NCBI GenBank assembly: GCA_963709505.1
Contig: CAVPXC010000026.1
Coordinates: 1 to 64,000, forward strand
From: CAVPXC01 sp963709505
GTDB lineage: Bacteria > Chloroflexota > Anaerolineae > JAAEKA01
Direction of reading: 5' to 3'
Length of the DNA stretch: 64,000 bases
Shown: in pieces, positions 37,329 through 45,517 of the stretch
Layout: each line of letters opens with the position of its first letter
Position numbering within the stretch: position 1 is the stretch's first letter
Program-made: the position numbers and the translations under genes
Notes under the pieces: model-generated
What the model was told of the DNA's origin: nothing
The model's input: the letters and a program-made list of their open reading frames with translations, nothing else
Database searches by the model: none

Positions 37329-38108
37329 TTAGAAACCGCTCGGCCCGGCGGTTGTTTCGTCGAAGCCAGGACGTATGAAAGCCAAGGCGTTAGGAAACTC
37401 CTGTTCAAGCTCCAGGCGCAAGCGTGACAACAGGGCCAAGATTTCCAACGTCGCAGTCATACGAGTCGGATAGGCGTGCAGTAGGGTGCCCCACGCGCCA
37501 ATTGAGCGGTCAATAGCGATCAGCGCGATCTTGGCGGTGCCGTCGGAGTCTCTGGGCGTGTCTTGCCAAAACTCAGGATGGTGCGCCTCACTTTCACGGC
37601 TGCTCAACGCCCGGCGGATCTTGACGCTGATGAAAAACTGGAACCAGCGAATGACCTCGGCTGCATCGCCGGCCCGCGCACCGTCGCCTTCAAGAGGCGG
37701 CAAGTCCATAGTGTAATCGGGCTTACCCACGCCAAACCAGTCGTTGACCATCCCGATATAGGGGTCGGCCGCGCTCGTGAGTGGATGGTTGGCAGCTCGC
37801 TCGCGCGCTTGCTCCTCCTGGGCCATCATCTCCTCGACCTCAGGGGAGTCCAGGTCCAGCTCGATTCCCTCTTCTTCCGCAATGATCTCAATCAGGTCCA
37901 CTGCGCCCTGTAGCGATTCGCTGAGCTGCTCGCCCAGGGTATCGCCTTCATCGTCCTCTTCCAGTTCAGCATCCATGATTTCGCCGTGGGCGAAGTTCAG
38001 ACAACGCCCGGTGTAAGCGCAGCGTTCACACCAGCGGTCGCAGTAGTTGTAGATGCCGGGGATAAACCGGGGGTCGCCGGCCATATCCAACAGGTCACGC
38101 GGGTTCAT
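37329..38108 (-). CDS. Hypothetical protein with N-terminal four-Cys cluster
   Basis: 259 aa. Residues about 22-36 read YCDRWCERCAYTGRCLNF, a C-x3-C-x2-C-x5-C cluster likely to bind an FeS cluster or zinc. A long acidic region follows (LEEDDEGDTLGEQLSESLQG), then a helical C-terminal domain with WFGVGKPDYTM and FWQDTPRDSDGTAKIALIAI. No enzyme family is recognised. It overlaps the upstream amidohydrolase gene by 4 nt (ATGA), so the two are translated together. Confidence 0.7.
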   Translation of the reverse strand: MNPRDLLDMAGDPRFIPGIYNYCDRWCERCAYTGRCLNFAHGEIMDAELEEDDEGDTLGEQLSESLQGAVDLIEIIAEEEGIELDLDSPEVEEMMAQEEQARERAANHPLTSAADPYIGMVNDWFGVGKPDYTMDLPPLEGDGARAGDAAEVIRWFQFFISVKIRRALSSRESEAHHPEFWQDTPRDSDGTAKIALIAIDRSIGAWGTLLHAYPTRMTATLEILALLSRLRLELEQEFPNALAFIRPGFDETTAGPSGF

Positions 38109-39754
38109 GGTGTCCCTCCATTGCTGTAAACAATCTCCCCGTCGAAGACGGTCATCACGGCTTGCGTGTCACAGATCTCGCCCGGCGGCACGGCGAGGAT
38201 ATCGCGGTCCAGAACAACCAGGTCCGCCAGCTTGCCGGGCGACAGGCTACCCAGCCGGTCGAGCTGGCCGCTGGCGTGGGCTGGACCGAGAGTGTAGCCC
38301 GCAACGGCCTCGGCAACGGTCAAGCGCTGGTTCGGATACCAGCCTTCGGGCGGTGACCCGTCGCGGCGTTGACGGGTCACCGCAGCGTGGATACCCCAGA
38401 ACGGGTTGGGCGAGGCCACCGGGCAGTCGGAACCGAGCGCCAGCACCGCGCCGGAGTCCAGCAGCGTGCGAAAGGCGTAGGTCCACCGTCCTCGTTTACC
38501 GATGGCACGCTCCACCAGATCGATGTCGTCCACCATTTGGATCGGCTGCACCGAGGCGACCAGGCCCAGGCCGGCTAAGCGTGTCAGATCCTCGGGCGTG
38601 CTGTGTTGGACGTGTTCGATGCGGTGGGGAATTGTCAGTTGTGAATTGTCAGTTGTGAATTGTGAATGGACGGAAGGAGTTGAGGTAACCTTGGGCAGGA
38701 CTTCGCTGAAAACGTCCAGGAGCTCGCGAACAGCGCGGTCGCCGATGGCGTGGATACCGAGGGAGAGGCCAGCGGGGTGCGCCCGTTCGAGCGCGGCGGC
38801 GATGTCGGCCATCGGCACGACGGGGAGGCCGGCGCCGCCGTCGGCATAGGGTTCGAGCATCCAGGCCGTGCGTGCACCCAGGGAGCCGTCGGTAAAGTAC
38901 TTCACACCGCCGACGCGCAGCCGGTCGTCGCCAAAGCCGCTGCGCAGGCCCAGCGCGATCGCCTCGTCCAGCAGATCCCCGCCGATCATCATCCAAACTC
39001 GCAAGGTCAGGTCGCCTGTTGTCCGCAGCCGCTGCCAAGCCTGAAAGGCCGACCGGCTCTCCTCAGCCGCGCCGATGCGAAAGTCGTGCACGCCGGTCAA
39101 GCCGAGGCGATGCGCCTCAGCGATCGCGTCGCGCATCGCGGCGTCTACGTCGTCGTCGCCTGGTACTGGCAGGACGGCATCGAGCAGATCCATAGCCTTG
39201 TCGCGCAAAATTCCGGTGGGCAGGCCATGTTCGTTGCGATCCACAACGCCGGCCGGCGGGTCAGGCGTTTCAGCGGTGATGCCGGCGAGACGGAGCGCGA
39301 GCGAATTGGCTGTAGCCAGGTGCAAATCGCTGCGCCACAGCATGACAGGGTGATTAGGTGCGGCTGCGTCGAGGTCGTTGCGGGTCAACAGCCGCTGCTC
39401 CGGCCAGGCGGATTTGTTCCAACCCTGGCCCTTGATCCATTGACCGGGGGGAGTGGCCTCAGCGCGTTGGCGCAAGGCATCCTGCACTGCGGCTAGTGAG
39501 GGCAGACCGGCCAGCCGCAGCTCGCGCCGGCTGAGCGCCCAGCCCTTGAAATGAAAATGCGCGTCGACGAGGCCCGGCAGCACCCGCCGGCCGTCGAGAT
39601 CGATCACCCGGCTGCGCGGCCCGGCCAATGCCAGGATGTCGTCGTCACTGCCGACGGCCAGGATGCGCCCAGCCTGCATGGCCAGGGCTGTGGCGTCGGG
39701 AAAGCGCGGGTCTTGGGTCCAGAGTTTGCCGTTGAAGAGGATAAGGTCAGCCAT
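38105..39754 (-). CDS. YtcJ-like metal-dependent amidohydrolase
   Basis: 549 aa. The amidohydrolase-3 layout is clear: LFNGKLWTQDPRFPDATALA, the metal motif GLVDAHFHFKGWAL (HxH), GVKYFTDGSLGARTAWML, HAIGDRAVRELLDVF, RIEHVQHSTPEDL, LALGSDCPVASPNP and the C-terminal GSLSPGKLADLVVLDRD. The substrate is unknown. An insert of about 15 residues after VLPKVTSTPS is encoded by a period-7 repeat (38631-38669). No signal peptide. The start ATG lies 12 nt inside the plus-strand upstream region of the phosphatase gene. Confidence 0.9.
   Translation of the reverse strand: MADLILFNGKLWTQDPRFPDATALAMQAGRILAVGSDDDILALAGPRSRVIDLDGRRVLPGLVDAHFHFKGWALSRRELRLAGLPSLAAVQDALRQRAEATPPGQWIKGQGWNKSAWPEQRLLTRNDLDAAAPNHPVMLWRSDLHLATANSLALRLAGITAETPDPPAGVVDRNEHGLPTGILRDKAMDLLDAVLPVPGDDDVDAAMRDAIAEAHRLGLTGVHDFRIGAAEESRSAFQAWQRLRTTGDLTLRVWMMIGGDLLDEAIALGLRSGFGDDRLRVGGVKYFTDGSLGARTAWMLEPYADGGAGLPVVPMADIAAALERAHPAGLSLGIHAIGDRAVRELLDVFSEVLPKVTSTPSVHSQFTTDNSQLTIPHRIEHVQHSTPEDLTRLAGLGLVASVQPIQMVDDIDLVERAIGKRGRWTYAFRTLLDSGAVLALGSDCPVASPNPFWGIHAAVTRQRRDGSPPEGWYPNQRLTVAEAVAGYTLGPAHASGQLDRLGSLSPGKLADLVVLDRDILAVPPGEICDTQAVMTVFDGEIVYSNGGTP
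38631..38669. repeat. In-frame period-7 array inside the amidohydrolase gene
   Basis: ATTGTCAGTTGTGAATTGTC-type units repeat about five times. On the coding strand they encode a Ser/Thr/Gln-rich insert just before the conserved RIEHVQH motif. It is the third protein-coding copy of this repeat class in the window. Confidence 0.75.
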
Positions 39755-39801
39755 AGCATGGCATTATAGGGCAGGGGTGCGGGTTGGTCAAACGCTTCAC
39801 C

Positions 39802-39831
39802 TTGGCGAGCCGTCTGCAGCCGTGCTATAAT
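39802..39831 (+). promoter_or_regulatory. sigma70 promoter of the phosphatase gene
   Basis: TTGGCG, 18 bases, perfect TATAAT, 47 nt before ATG 39878. Confidence 0.6.
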
Positions 39832-39877
39832 GCCAACCGCGGCCGAGCGCCCGACTCGCAACTTCGAATGGAGTGCT

Positions 39878-40459
39878 ATGAACCCCTTCCACTGGGCTTT
39901 CGACAAGATCTACCCGGCCATCCGCTTCTACCACGAGAAGGTCAGCGACAATCTCTGGTACACGCAGATCACCCCTGAGGGCGACCTGGCCGAGACACTC
40001 TGGTTGGGCGGCGCGCCGACCTATCGCCGCGACTACCAGTTCCTCGTCGACCACGGTATCAGCGCCATCGTCGACATCCGCGACGAACGCACGAGCGATT
40101 TAGCGTTTTACGCCCAGCACGGCATCGAGCAGATCAAGCTCAGAGTGCCGGACGTGACCGTGCCGCAGCCGGACATTCTGGATCAAGGTGTGCGCTGGAT
40201 GGAGGAGCAGGTTGCCCAAGGCCGCAGCGTGCTGGTTCACTGCGCCAAGGGCCGCGGCCGCTCGGCGACGCTAGTGGCCGCGTATTTGATGAAGGTGCAT
40301 GGGATGAGCTTCGAGCAGGCGCAGGCGCTGCTCGCCGGCAAGCGCCGCCTGGTCAAGCTCGAGGCGCGGCATCAGAAGGTTTTGGAGGCGTGGATGGCGC
40401 GAGAGCGGAAAGGATCGGGTGCGGAGCCAGTTGTTGTCAGTGCGGGGAGCGGTCAATAG
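39878..40459 (+). CDS. Dual-specificity protein phosphatase-like protein
   Basis: 193 aa from ATG 39878 (MNPFHWAFDKIYPAIRFYHE). The P-loop VLVHCAKGRGRSATLVAAYL matches HCxxGxxRS. The general acid is probably in VPDVTVPQPD. The region LWLGGAPTYRRDYQFLVDHG is typical of the small prokaryotic phosphatases of the PTPMT/DSP group. Its substrates could be phosphoproteins or phospholipids. A C-terminal tail after residue 180 (AEPVVVSAGSG) looks unstructured. The gene has its own promoter and is monocistronic. Confidence 0.88.
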   Translation: MNPFHWAFDKIYPAIRFYHEKVSDNLWYTQITPEGDLAETLWLGGAPTYRRDYQFLVDHGISAIVDIRDERTSDLAFYAQHGIEQIKLRVPDVTVPQPDILDQGVRWMEEQVAQGRSVLVHCAKGRGRSATLVAAYLMKVHGMSFEQAQALLAGKRRLVKLEARHQKVLEAWMARERKGSGAEPVVVSAGSGQ

Positions 40460-40486
40460 GAAAGCAGCCATTCCGCCGGAATTCTG

Positions 40487-40515
40487 TTGACCTACTCTAT
40501 GAGCGATGCTATAAT
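40487..40515 (+). promoter_or_regulatory. Strong sigma70 promoter of the orphan antitoxin gene
   Basis: TTGACC, 17 bases, perfect TATAAT, 48 nt before the start codon. Confidence 0.65.
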
Positions 40516-40562
40516 CGCGCCAACACAAACTCCTTCTCTAGCGCAAGTGGGAATGACCTATG

Positions 40563-40763
40563 ATGAACGTAGAACAACTCCAAATCGAGATTGAAACGCT
40601 CCCCGAAAAGGATTTCATGCGCCTGCGGCGTTGGTTTGCCGAAAAGGATTGGACACGCTGGGATAAGCAGATCGAGTTTGACGTGATTACGGGCAAACTC
40701 GACTTTCTGCTCGACGAGGCGTCGGCGGCGAAAGCGATGAAGGTCCGCGGATCAAGCTACTGA
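40563..40763 (+). CDS. Orphan RelE-partner antitoxin-like protein
   Basis: 66 aa (MNVEQLQIEIETLPEKDFMR, RRWFAEKDWTRWDKQIEFD). The pattern LPEKDFMRLRRWFAEKDWxxWDxQI is typical of small antitoxins paired with RelE-like toxins, in which the C-terminal segment (GKLDFLLDEASAAKAM) wraps the toxin. No toxin follows; downstream DNA is non-coding. It may guard against an imported toxin, or the partner may have been lost. Confidence 0.75.
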   Translation: MNVEQLQIEIETLPEKDFMRLRRWFAEKDWTRWDKQIEFDVITGKLDFLLDEASAAKAMKVRGSSY

Positions 40764-41130
40764 CAGGCTCAGGCGCCGCTTGCCGAGATACGACACCACT
40801 CACCCTCGAGTTGCTGCACTAGAAGGTGTTGGAGGCGTGAGTGAAGCGGGAGAGGTAGGAGACAGACGGGAGGCCGGCCTTTCCGCCGTCCGAGCCGATC
40901 GCTTAGCAGACATAGGGCTGTGAGGGGACGGCCAAATGTTGAGTTTCAAGTGCTCCCAATGACTCTGTATGAGTGGCAACAAAAGGCTGGTTTGTTCCTT
41001 TGGAGCAAGGAGATATTTCGTTCGCCCAAGCTGGATTGATTTGAGGGCTCGCCAGCGGCTCGTTTATCAACTGCGACCTAAATGATGTCCACATTCCCTA
41101 TGGGCGTTCAAATCCATTTCCAGGGCGTCT
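40764..41130. other. 367-nt gene-free stretch with a diverged piece of the phosphatase gene
   Basis: No coding region is supported. Bases about 40810-40860 (CTCGAGTTGCTGCACTAG then AGGTGTTGGAGGCGTGAGTG) resemble the 3' end of the phosphatase gene (CTCGAGGCGCGGCATCAG then AGGTTTTGGAGGCGTGGATG, near 40359). This suggests a partial duplication across the antitoxin gene. The rest shows nothing. Confidence 0.45.
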
Positions 41131-42273
41131 ATGTTCAAGCGATTTCGATCACTGTCACAATTCAAACGCCTTCTCCTCTATGGAGTTGGTATTGTCCTTC
41201 TTTCTGCAACTGCGGGTTATCTGGCTGTAACCTTTGGGACTGGCCTTCATCACCTGCGGCGTGGTCCTTATCTCCAATCTGTCGCGCCTGACTCTGTCTG
41301 GGTCGTTTGGGATACGTCAGAGCCTTCGATGGGTCGCGTCGAGTATGGATTGACCCCGGCGCTAGGGCTAGTCGCAAATGAAGAGCAGTGCACTACACAC
41401 CACACGGTGCAGCTTGCTGGCTTGGAGCCGTACTCTTTCTACTCTTACCGTGTTGACGATGGACGGGTGGCTCGTTTTCGCACTGCAGCCCCCGCTGCTC
41501 AAACGAGCTTCCGTTTTGTTGTTTTCGGTGACACTCGCGAAGGCATCAGCGTGCATAGGGCGATCACGAATCGAATCGTTGACGTTGCGCCCGACTTTGT
41601 GATTCACACAGGCGATATGGTCGAATCCGGTGACTGCGTGGTTTGCTGGGATGATTTCTTTCGTGTGGAAGCACCGTTGCTACGCTCGGCGCTGTTCTAT
41701 CCAACCCTCGGTAACCATGAAGACGATCAATCTCCGTTCGCCCAGACGCACTACTTCGACATCTTCCAGTTACCGGGCGTTGAACGTTGGTATGCCTTCG
41801 ATTATGGCAACGCACGCTTTGTTTCTTTGAAAGCGGATGGTTACCCGTTTGGAGTCTACTACCCGGATCAAGAGCAGTTGGACTGGTTGGAGAACCAGCT
41901 GGCGACCACTACCAAACCTTGGACTTTTGTCTTCTTCCATTGGGGCGTGTTTACTTCACGCGGTGAAGACTTCTTAGAGACCGGCATGCGCGCGAGGCTT
42001 GCGCCACTGTTCGAGCGTTACGGAGTAGAGGCCGTGTTCATGGGACACAACCATGGCTATGAACGGCTTGAGGTGAATGACATCACCTACATCACAACTG
42101 CTGGGGGAGGCGCGCCATTGTACGATTTGGCTGATCCCGAGCCGGGTAGTCAGGTCGCCCTGCGCGCGTTTCACTTTGTTCTGCTGGACATGAGCGGCGA
42201 TCGTTTGACTGGGCAGGTGATAGACAACCACGGCCAGATCGTAGATCGTTTTGAACTAACACCGAGCAAATGA
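41131..42273 (+). CDS. Purple acid phosphatase-like metallophosphoesterase, membrane anchored
   Basis: 380 aa. An N-terminal hydrophobic segment after a basic start (residues about 13-35, LLLYGVGIVLLSATAGYLAV) acts as signal anchor. A fibronectin III-like domain (GPYLQSVAPDSVWVVWDTSE) follows. The phosphoesterase motifs are FVVFGDTREG, VIHTGDMVESGD, YPTLGNHEDD, FVFFHWGVF and VFMGHNHGYER. The order and metal ligands are complete. Likely an extracytoplasmic phosphatase. The region before it has a lower GC content and the gene stands alone. Confidence 0.88.
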   Translation: MFKRFRSLSQFKRLLLYGVGIVLLSATAGYLAVTFGTGLHHLRRGPYLQSVAPDSVWVVWDTSEPSMGRVEYGLTPALGLVANEEQCTTHHTVQLAGLEPYSFYSYRVDDGRVARFRTAAPAAQTSFRFVVFGDTREGISVHRAITNRIVDVAPDFVIHTGDMVESGDCVVCWDDFFRVEAPLLRSALFYPTLGNHEDDQSPFAQTHYFDIFQLPGVERWYAFDYGNARFVSLKADGYPFGVYYPDQEQLDWLENQLATTTKPWTFVFFHWGVFTSRGEDFLETGMRARLAPLFERYGVEAVFMGHNHGYERLEVNDITYITTAGGGAPLYDLADPEPGSQVALRAFHFVLLDMSGDRLTGQVIDNHGQIVDRFELTPSK

Positions 42274-42304
42274 AAGTGGCCCGAAGAGAGAGAAAGGACC
42301 AGCC

Positions 42305-42691
42305 ATGAGTTCATCCTACAAACCTCAAAACTACACCACCGTCTCGCCCTATCTGGTGGTAGACGGAGCGAGCCGCACGATCGAATTCCTCGTGTACGTC
42401 TTCGACGCGGTCGAACTGCGCCGGTTTCCCGACCCGAGCGGCAAGCTCGCGCACGCCGAGGTTCGCATCGACGATACGGTGCTGATGCTTGCCGACGGCG
42501 CCGAGGGCTGGCCGCCGATCCCGTCCTACGTGCACGTGTACGTCAGGGACGTGAACGCAACATACCAACGCGCGCTGGAAATGGGCGCGACTTCGGTGCA
42601 AGAGCCGGTCAAGAAAGACGACGAGGACAAACGCGGCGGCGTGAAAGACGCCGGCGGTACGACGTGGTGGATCGCCACGAAAGTCGACTAA
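42305..42691 (+). CDS. VOC-superfamily protein (PhnB/glyoxalase-like)
   Basis: 128 aa. YTTVSPYLVVDGASRTIEFL, LRRFPDPSGKLAHAEVRIDD, VLMLADGAEG and YVHVYVRDVNATYQRALEMG form the paired beta-alpha-beta3 modules of PhnB-like vicinal-oxygen-chelate proteins. The usual F-Y-x-x-A-F-G is slightly altered (FLVYVFDA). It probably binds a metal or small hydrophobic ligand; family members include resistance and dioxygenase-like proteins. The stop overlaps the next start (TAATG). Confidence 0.87.
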   Translation: MSSSYKPQNYTTVSPYLVVDGASRTIEFLVYVFDAVELRRFPDPSGKLAHAEVRIDDTVLMLADGAEGWPPIPSYVHVYVRDVNATYQRALEMGATSVQEPVKKDDEDKRGGVKDAGGTTWWIATKVD

Positions 42692-43827
42692 TGGAAACAC
42701 CGATCTCTTCCTTCCTTCAATCCATCGATGCATCTACGTTGACGCCAATCGTCCGCCAATCGCTGCGCCGCGATGCCTTCCAACTCCAAGGCTGGCAGAT
42801 GAATCAATTTGCCGGTGGGTTTGGCAACCCGGTCAGCCTGGGCCTATACCGCTTCGAGGGCACCGGTCAGGACCGCAACCAGGCGGTGCCCTGGTCGGTG
42901 ATCCTGAAACTCATTCAGTCCCCGGCGAATGTGGGCTGGGTCAACATGGGCGAGGGAGAGGATCAAACCCATTGGAATTATTGGAAGCGAGAGACCCTGG
43001 TCTACCAATCTGACCTGTTGGAAACGCTCCCCGAGGGCATAGTTGCGCCGCGTTGTTTTGGCTTGGTCGAGCTGCCTGACAACTTCGCCGGGCTGTGGCT
43101 GGAGGATATTGCGGACTCCTACGGCGGTGTCTGGACTCTCGATCGTTACGCCCTAACCGCGCGTCACCTGGGCCGGCTCAATGGGTTCTTTGGTTCCTCG
43201 CGTCCTTTGCCGGCTTTTCCGTGGCTGAGCAACAACCTGACCCGGCAATGGAGCACCTCGATGATCGACTGGCCAACATTCCCGTGGGATCATCCTCGGG
43301 TGGTCGAGCGCTATCTCACGCCTGAGCACAATCCCTTGCGGCGCATACTTCTGGAGATCGAGCGTGTTCAAGCAAAGCTCGATCTCTTGCCCAGAGCGCT
43401 CTGCCATGGCGACACGTATCCGAGCAATTTCATGTCCCGCCACGCCACCGATAGCCAGGAGCAAACCGTCGCCCTCGATTGGGCGCTCGTCGGTATCGGA
43501 CCGGTAGGGGATGACCTAGGGCAATTTGTCTTGGGCGCTTGCATGAACCTGAAAGATGCTCGGCGAGCGGATGTAGACAGAATGCTTTTCGCATGCTACC
43601 TCGACGGATTACGAGAAAGCGGCTGCCGGGTTGATCCTCAGTGGGTGCGTTTCAGTTTCACAGCCTCAGCGGCTTTGCGGATCGGCTTGTTTCAGCTTAT
43701 GCTGCTGGGTGAGGACATCAAGCAAGGCGAGGTTGTTGCGGAAGAAGCTGTTCAACACCCTGTCGTGCCCGACAGCTTTGAAGTGGCAATGGCAAATGAA
43801 GCCATCGAATTGCTAGAGACAATTTGA
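42691..43827 (+). CDS. Aminoglycoside phosphotransferase (APH)-fold kinase-like protein
   Basis: 378 aa from ATG 42691, overlapping the VOC stop by one base. The catalytic loop LCHGDTYPSNFM (H-G-D-x5-N) and the metal motif ALDWALVGIGPVGDDL place it in the APH/choline kinase superfamily. The N-terminal lobe has VPWSVILKLIQ with the conserved Lys. Actual substrates are unknown; similar Chloroflexota proteins are annotated only by fold. The coupling to a VOC protein may mean joint detoxification. Confidence 0.82.
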   Translation: METPISSFLQSIDASTLTPIVRQSLRRDAFQLQGWQMNQFAGGFGNPVSLGLYRFEGTGQDRNQAVPWSVILKLIQSPANVGWVNMGEGEDQTHWNYWKRETLVYQSDLLETLPEGIVAPRCFGLVELPDNFAGLWLEDIADSYGGVWTLDRYALTARHLGRLNGFFGSSRPLPAFPWLSNNLTRQWSTSMIDWPTFPWDHPRVVERYLTPEHNPLRRILLEIERVQAKLDLLPRALCHGDTYPSNFMSRHATDSQEQTVALDWALVGIGPVGDDLGQFVLGACMNLKDARRADVDRMLFACYLDGLRESGCRVDPQWVRFSFTASAALRIGLFQLMLLGEDIKQGEVVAEEAVQHPVVPDSFEVAMANEAIELLETI

Positions 43828-43830
43828 ACG

Positions 43831-43959
43831 GTGGCCATTCGCTCTTATGCCCGCTGCGGCTTCACGGTTTATGAAATCGAGTCGAAGGCCATTCGCTACG
43901 ACGGCGTCACGTACGACGAGCTGCTGGTGGCGAAGGCGATCGAATCCAACAGAGTGTAA
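43831..43959 (+). pseudogene. C-terminal remnant of a GNAT acetyltransferase
   Basis: 42 codons from GTG 43831 read AIRSYARCGFTVYEIESKAI then RYDGVTYDELLVAKAI. This matches the terminal beta6-beta7 part of GNAT proteins (typically A-x-x-L-Y-x-x-x-G-F). No upstream half exists in any frame. A deletion or recombination left this piece directly before another GNAT gene. Confidence 0.65.
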
Positions 43960-43965
43960 CGAGGT

Positions 43966-44493
43966 ATGCGCTTCAAGCTACTTACCGTCCCGTCCAGCCA
44001 AATGACGCCGGCACAGGCCGACGAGGTGATCGCCCTGTGCTCGGAGGTGTTTGAACTCGACTACAGCTTCTACATGGACATCTGCCCCGACCGCGTCCAC
44101 GTCCTCGGCTACGTGGACGACCGCCTGGTGTCCCATGCACTCTGGCTTGATCGGCCGATGCGCATCGGCGATGGAGCGTGGTTCGTTTCCGCATACGTCG
44201 AGGGTGTGGCCACGCACGTTGATTATCGAGGGCGCGGCTACGGCTCGGCCGTGATGCGGAAGCTGCAGGCGGAGATCGCCAGCTATGACCTGGGCGCGTT
44301 GTCGCCAGCTGTACCGGAATGGTACGGCCGGCTCGGCTGGGAGCAGTGGCAAGGGCCCCTGCTGATCCTGCAAGACGGCCAGACGCTGGCAACCCCGGAC
44401 GAATGCGTAATGATCTACCGGACGCCGCGTACCGGCACGCTTGACCTGCAGGCGTCGTTGACGGGTGAATGGCGCCCGTTCGAGCTGTGGTGA
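43966..44493 (+). CDS. GNAT N-acetyltransferase resembling AAC(2')
   Basis: 175 aa. The acetyl-CoA motif VATHVDYRGRGYGSAVMRKL (R/Q-x-x-G-x-G) is complete, and SYDLGALSPAVPEWYGRLGW resembles the AAC(2') segment before the C-terminal strand. YRTPRTGTLDLQASLTGEWR also parallels AAC(2')-I tails. The real substrate may be an aminoglycoside or an unrelated amine. It starts 6 nt after the GNAT remnant. Confidence 0.82.
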   Translation: MRFKLLTVPSSQMTPAQADEVIALCSEVFELDYSFYMDICPDRVHVLGYVDDRLVSHALWLDRPMRIGDGAWFVSAYVEGVATHVDYRGRGYGSAVMRKLQAEIASYDLGALSPAVPEWYGRLGWEQWQGPLLILQDGQTLATPDECVMIYRTPRTGTLDLQASLTGEWRPFELW

Positions 44494-44559
44494 GACAACT
44501 CGAACGAGATTACGAGTGTACTCAAGATGGGTTGATGAGCCGATAAGAAGCTAGCGTGG

Positions 44560-44650
44560 GTCGAGTAGGTCCTGGCGGCGAAGTACCGAGACGCTCAATG
44601 CGCATTGAAGGCTCACATCAGCCGAGACTCGCCGCCAGACCCTACTCGAC
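44560..44650. repeat. Inverted repeat before the DinB gene
   Basis: Arms GTCGAGTAGGTCCTGGCGGC (44560-44581) and its inverse (44629-44650), with one extra base, enclose 47 nt that also contain a small palindrome (CAATGCGCATTG). It occupies the middle of the 225-nt gap between the GNAT and DinB genes. Confidence 0.75.
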
Positions 44651-44719
44651 CGGCGAACACTGGACACCGAAACAGAACTGTCGGATAGTTAGACGAGAAG
44701 AGAAAGGGAATTGAACACC

Positions 44720-45241
44720 ATGGACACCATCCTGCAATCCGTCCGAGCCATCCTGCAAACCACCCCAGCGCGCTGGCTCAATCTGACTGAGAGCGTTGCT
44801 GCGGACCTCCTCGTCCAACCACCGGCGCCCAACGAATGGTCGGCGGTGGAATGCCTGCAGCACCTGGTCGACACCGAGCGCTGGGTCTTTCCCGCACGCG
44901 TCCGAGCTTTGCTGGCCGGCCAGGATTTCCCGGCCTTCGATCCTGACAGCCAGGGCACCAAACCGGCTGTGAACCTGACCCCGGCCGGCCTGGCCGCGGA
45001 GTTCGCCCGCCTGCGCGCCGAAGGCTTGCAGGCCCTGGATGAGGTCACTCCTGCCGACCTGCCCCGCCAGGCCCGTCACCAAGAGCTGGGTATCGTCTCG
45101 ATGGACGAGTTGCTCCACGAATGGGCCGCCCACGATCTGATGCACACCGTGCAAGCGGAACGCGCCCTGATGCAGCCGTTCATTCAAGGGTGCGGTCCCT
45201 GGGAGCACTACTTTCAGGATCACGTCGCGCGCGTTGGCTGA
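44720..45241 (+). CDS. DinB-superfamily protein
   Basis: 173 aa. A four-helix-bundle pattern of the DinB/YfiT type: PPAPNEWSAVECLQHLVDTE supplies the first metal His, and LLHEWAAHDLMHTVQAERAL supplies the H-x3-H pair. Relatives are metal-dependent thiol S-transferases or proteins of unknown role. ATG 44720 is used; TTG 44711 is possible, since AAAGGG lies close to it. Confidence 0.85.
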   Translation: MDTILQSVRAILQTTPARWLNLTESVAADLLVQPPAPNEWSAVECLQHLVDTERWVFPARVRALLAGQDFPAFDPDSQGTKPAVNLTPAGLAAEFARLRAEGLQALDEVTPADLPRQARHQELGIVSMDELLHEWAAHDLMHTVQAERALMQPFIQGCGPWEHYFQDHVARVG

Positions 45242-45295
45242 GTCCAGGGTCTTTGAGCTAATTCGGTGGCTTGATCAGAATGGAAAACTGAGTTG

Positions 45296-45517
45296 ATGGA
45301 ACGTAACGCTGACAAATTCGATGTCTATCTGGAGATCGGCAAGAAGCGAACGATCGCCGGCGCAATTGAGTGGCCTGGCTGGTGCCGAGTTGGCCGCGAC
45401 GAGGACACTGCGCTGCAGGCCCTCTTCGACTATGGGCCGCGCTATTTCGTTCGCCGCGTCTCCTGGCACGTTCTCGATCACGCCTGGGAAATCGAGGATC
45501 GCGCAGGTGAGCCATGA
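45296..45517 (+). CDS. Small hypothetical protein, apparently internally deleted
   Basis: 73 aa. The first part (FDVYLEIGKKRTIAGAIEWP, GWCRVGRDEDTALQALFDYG) is the N-terminus I associate with a longer (about 200 aa) actinobacterial/Chloroflexota protein. The end RYFVRRVSWHVLDHAWEIED resembles the C-terminus of the same family. The middle portion seems to be missing in frame. The stop overlaps the following GNAT start (ATGA). Confidence 0.6.
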   Translation: MERNADKFDVYLEIGKKRTIAGAIEWPGWCRVGRDEDTALQALFDYGPRYFVRRVSWHVLDHAWEIEDRAGEP

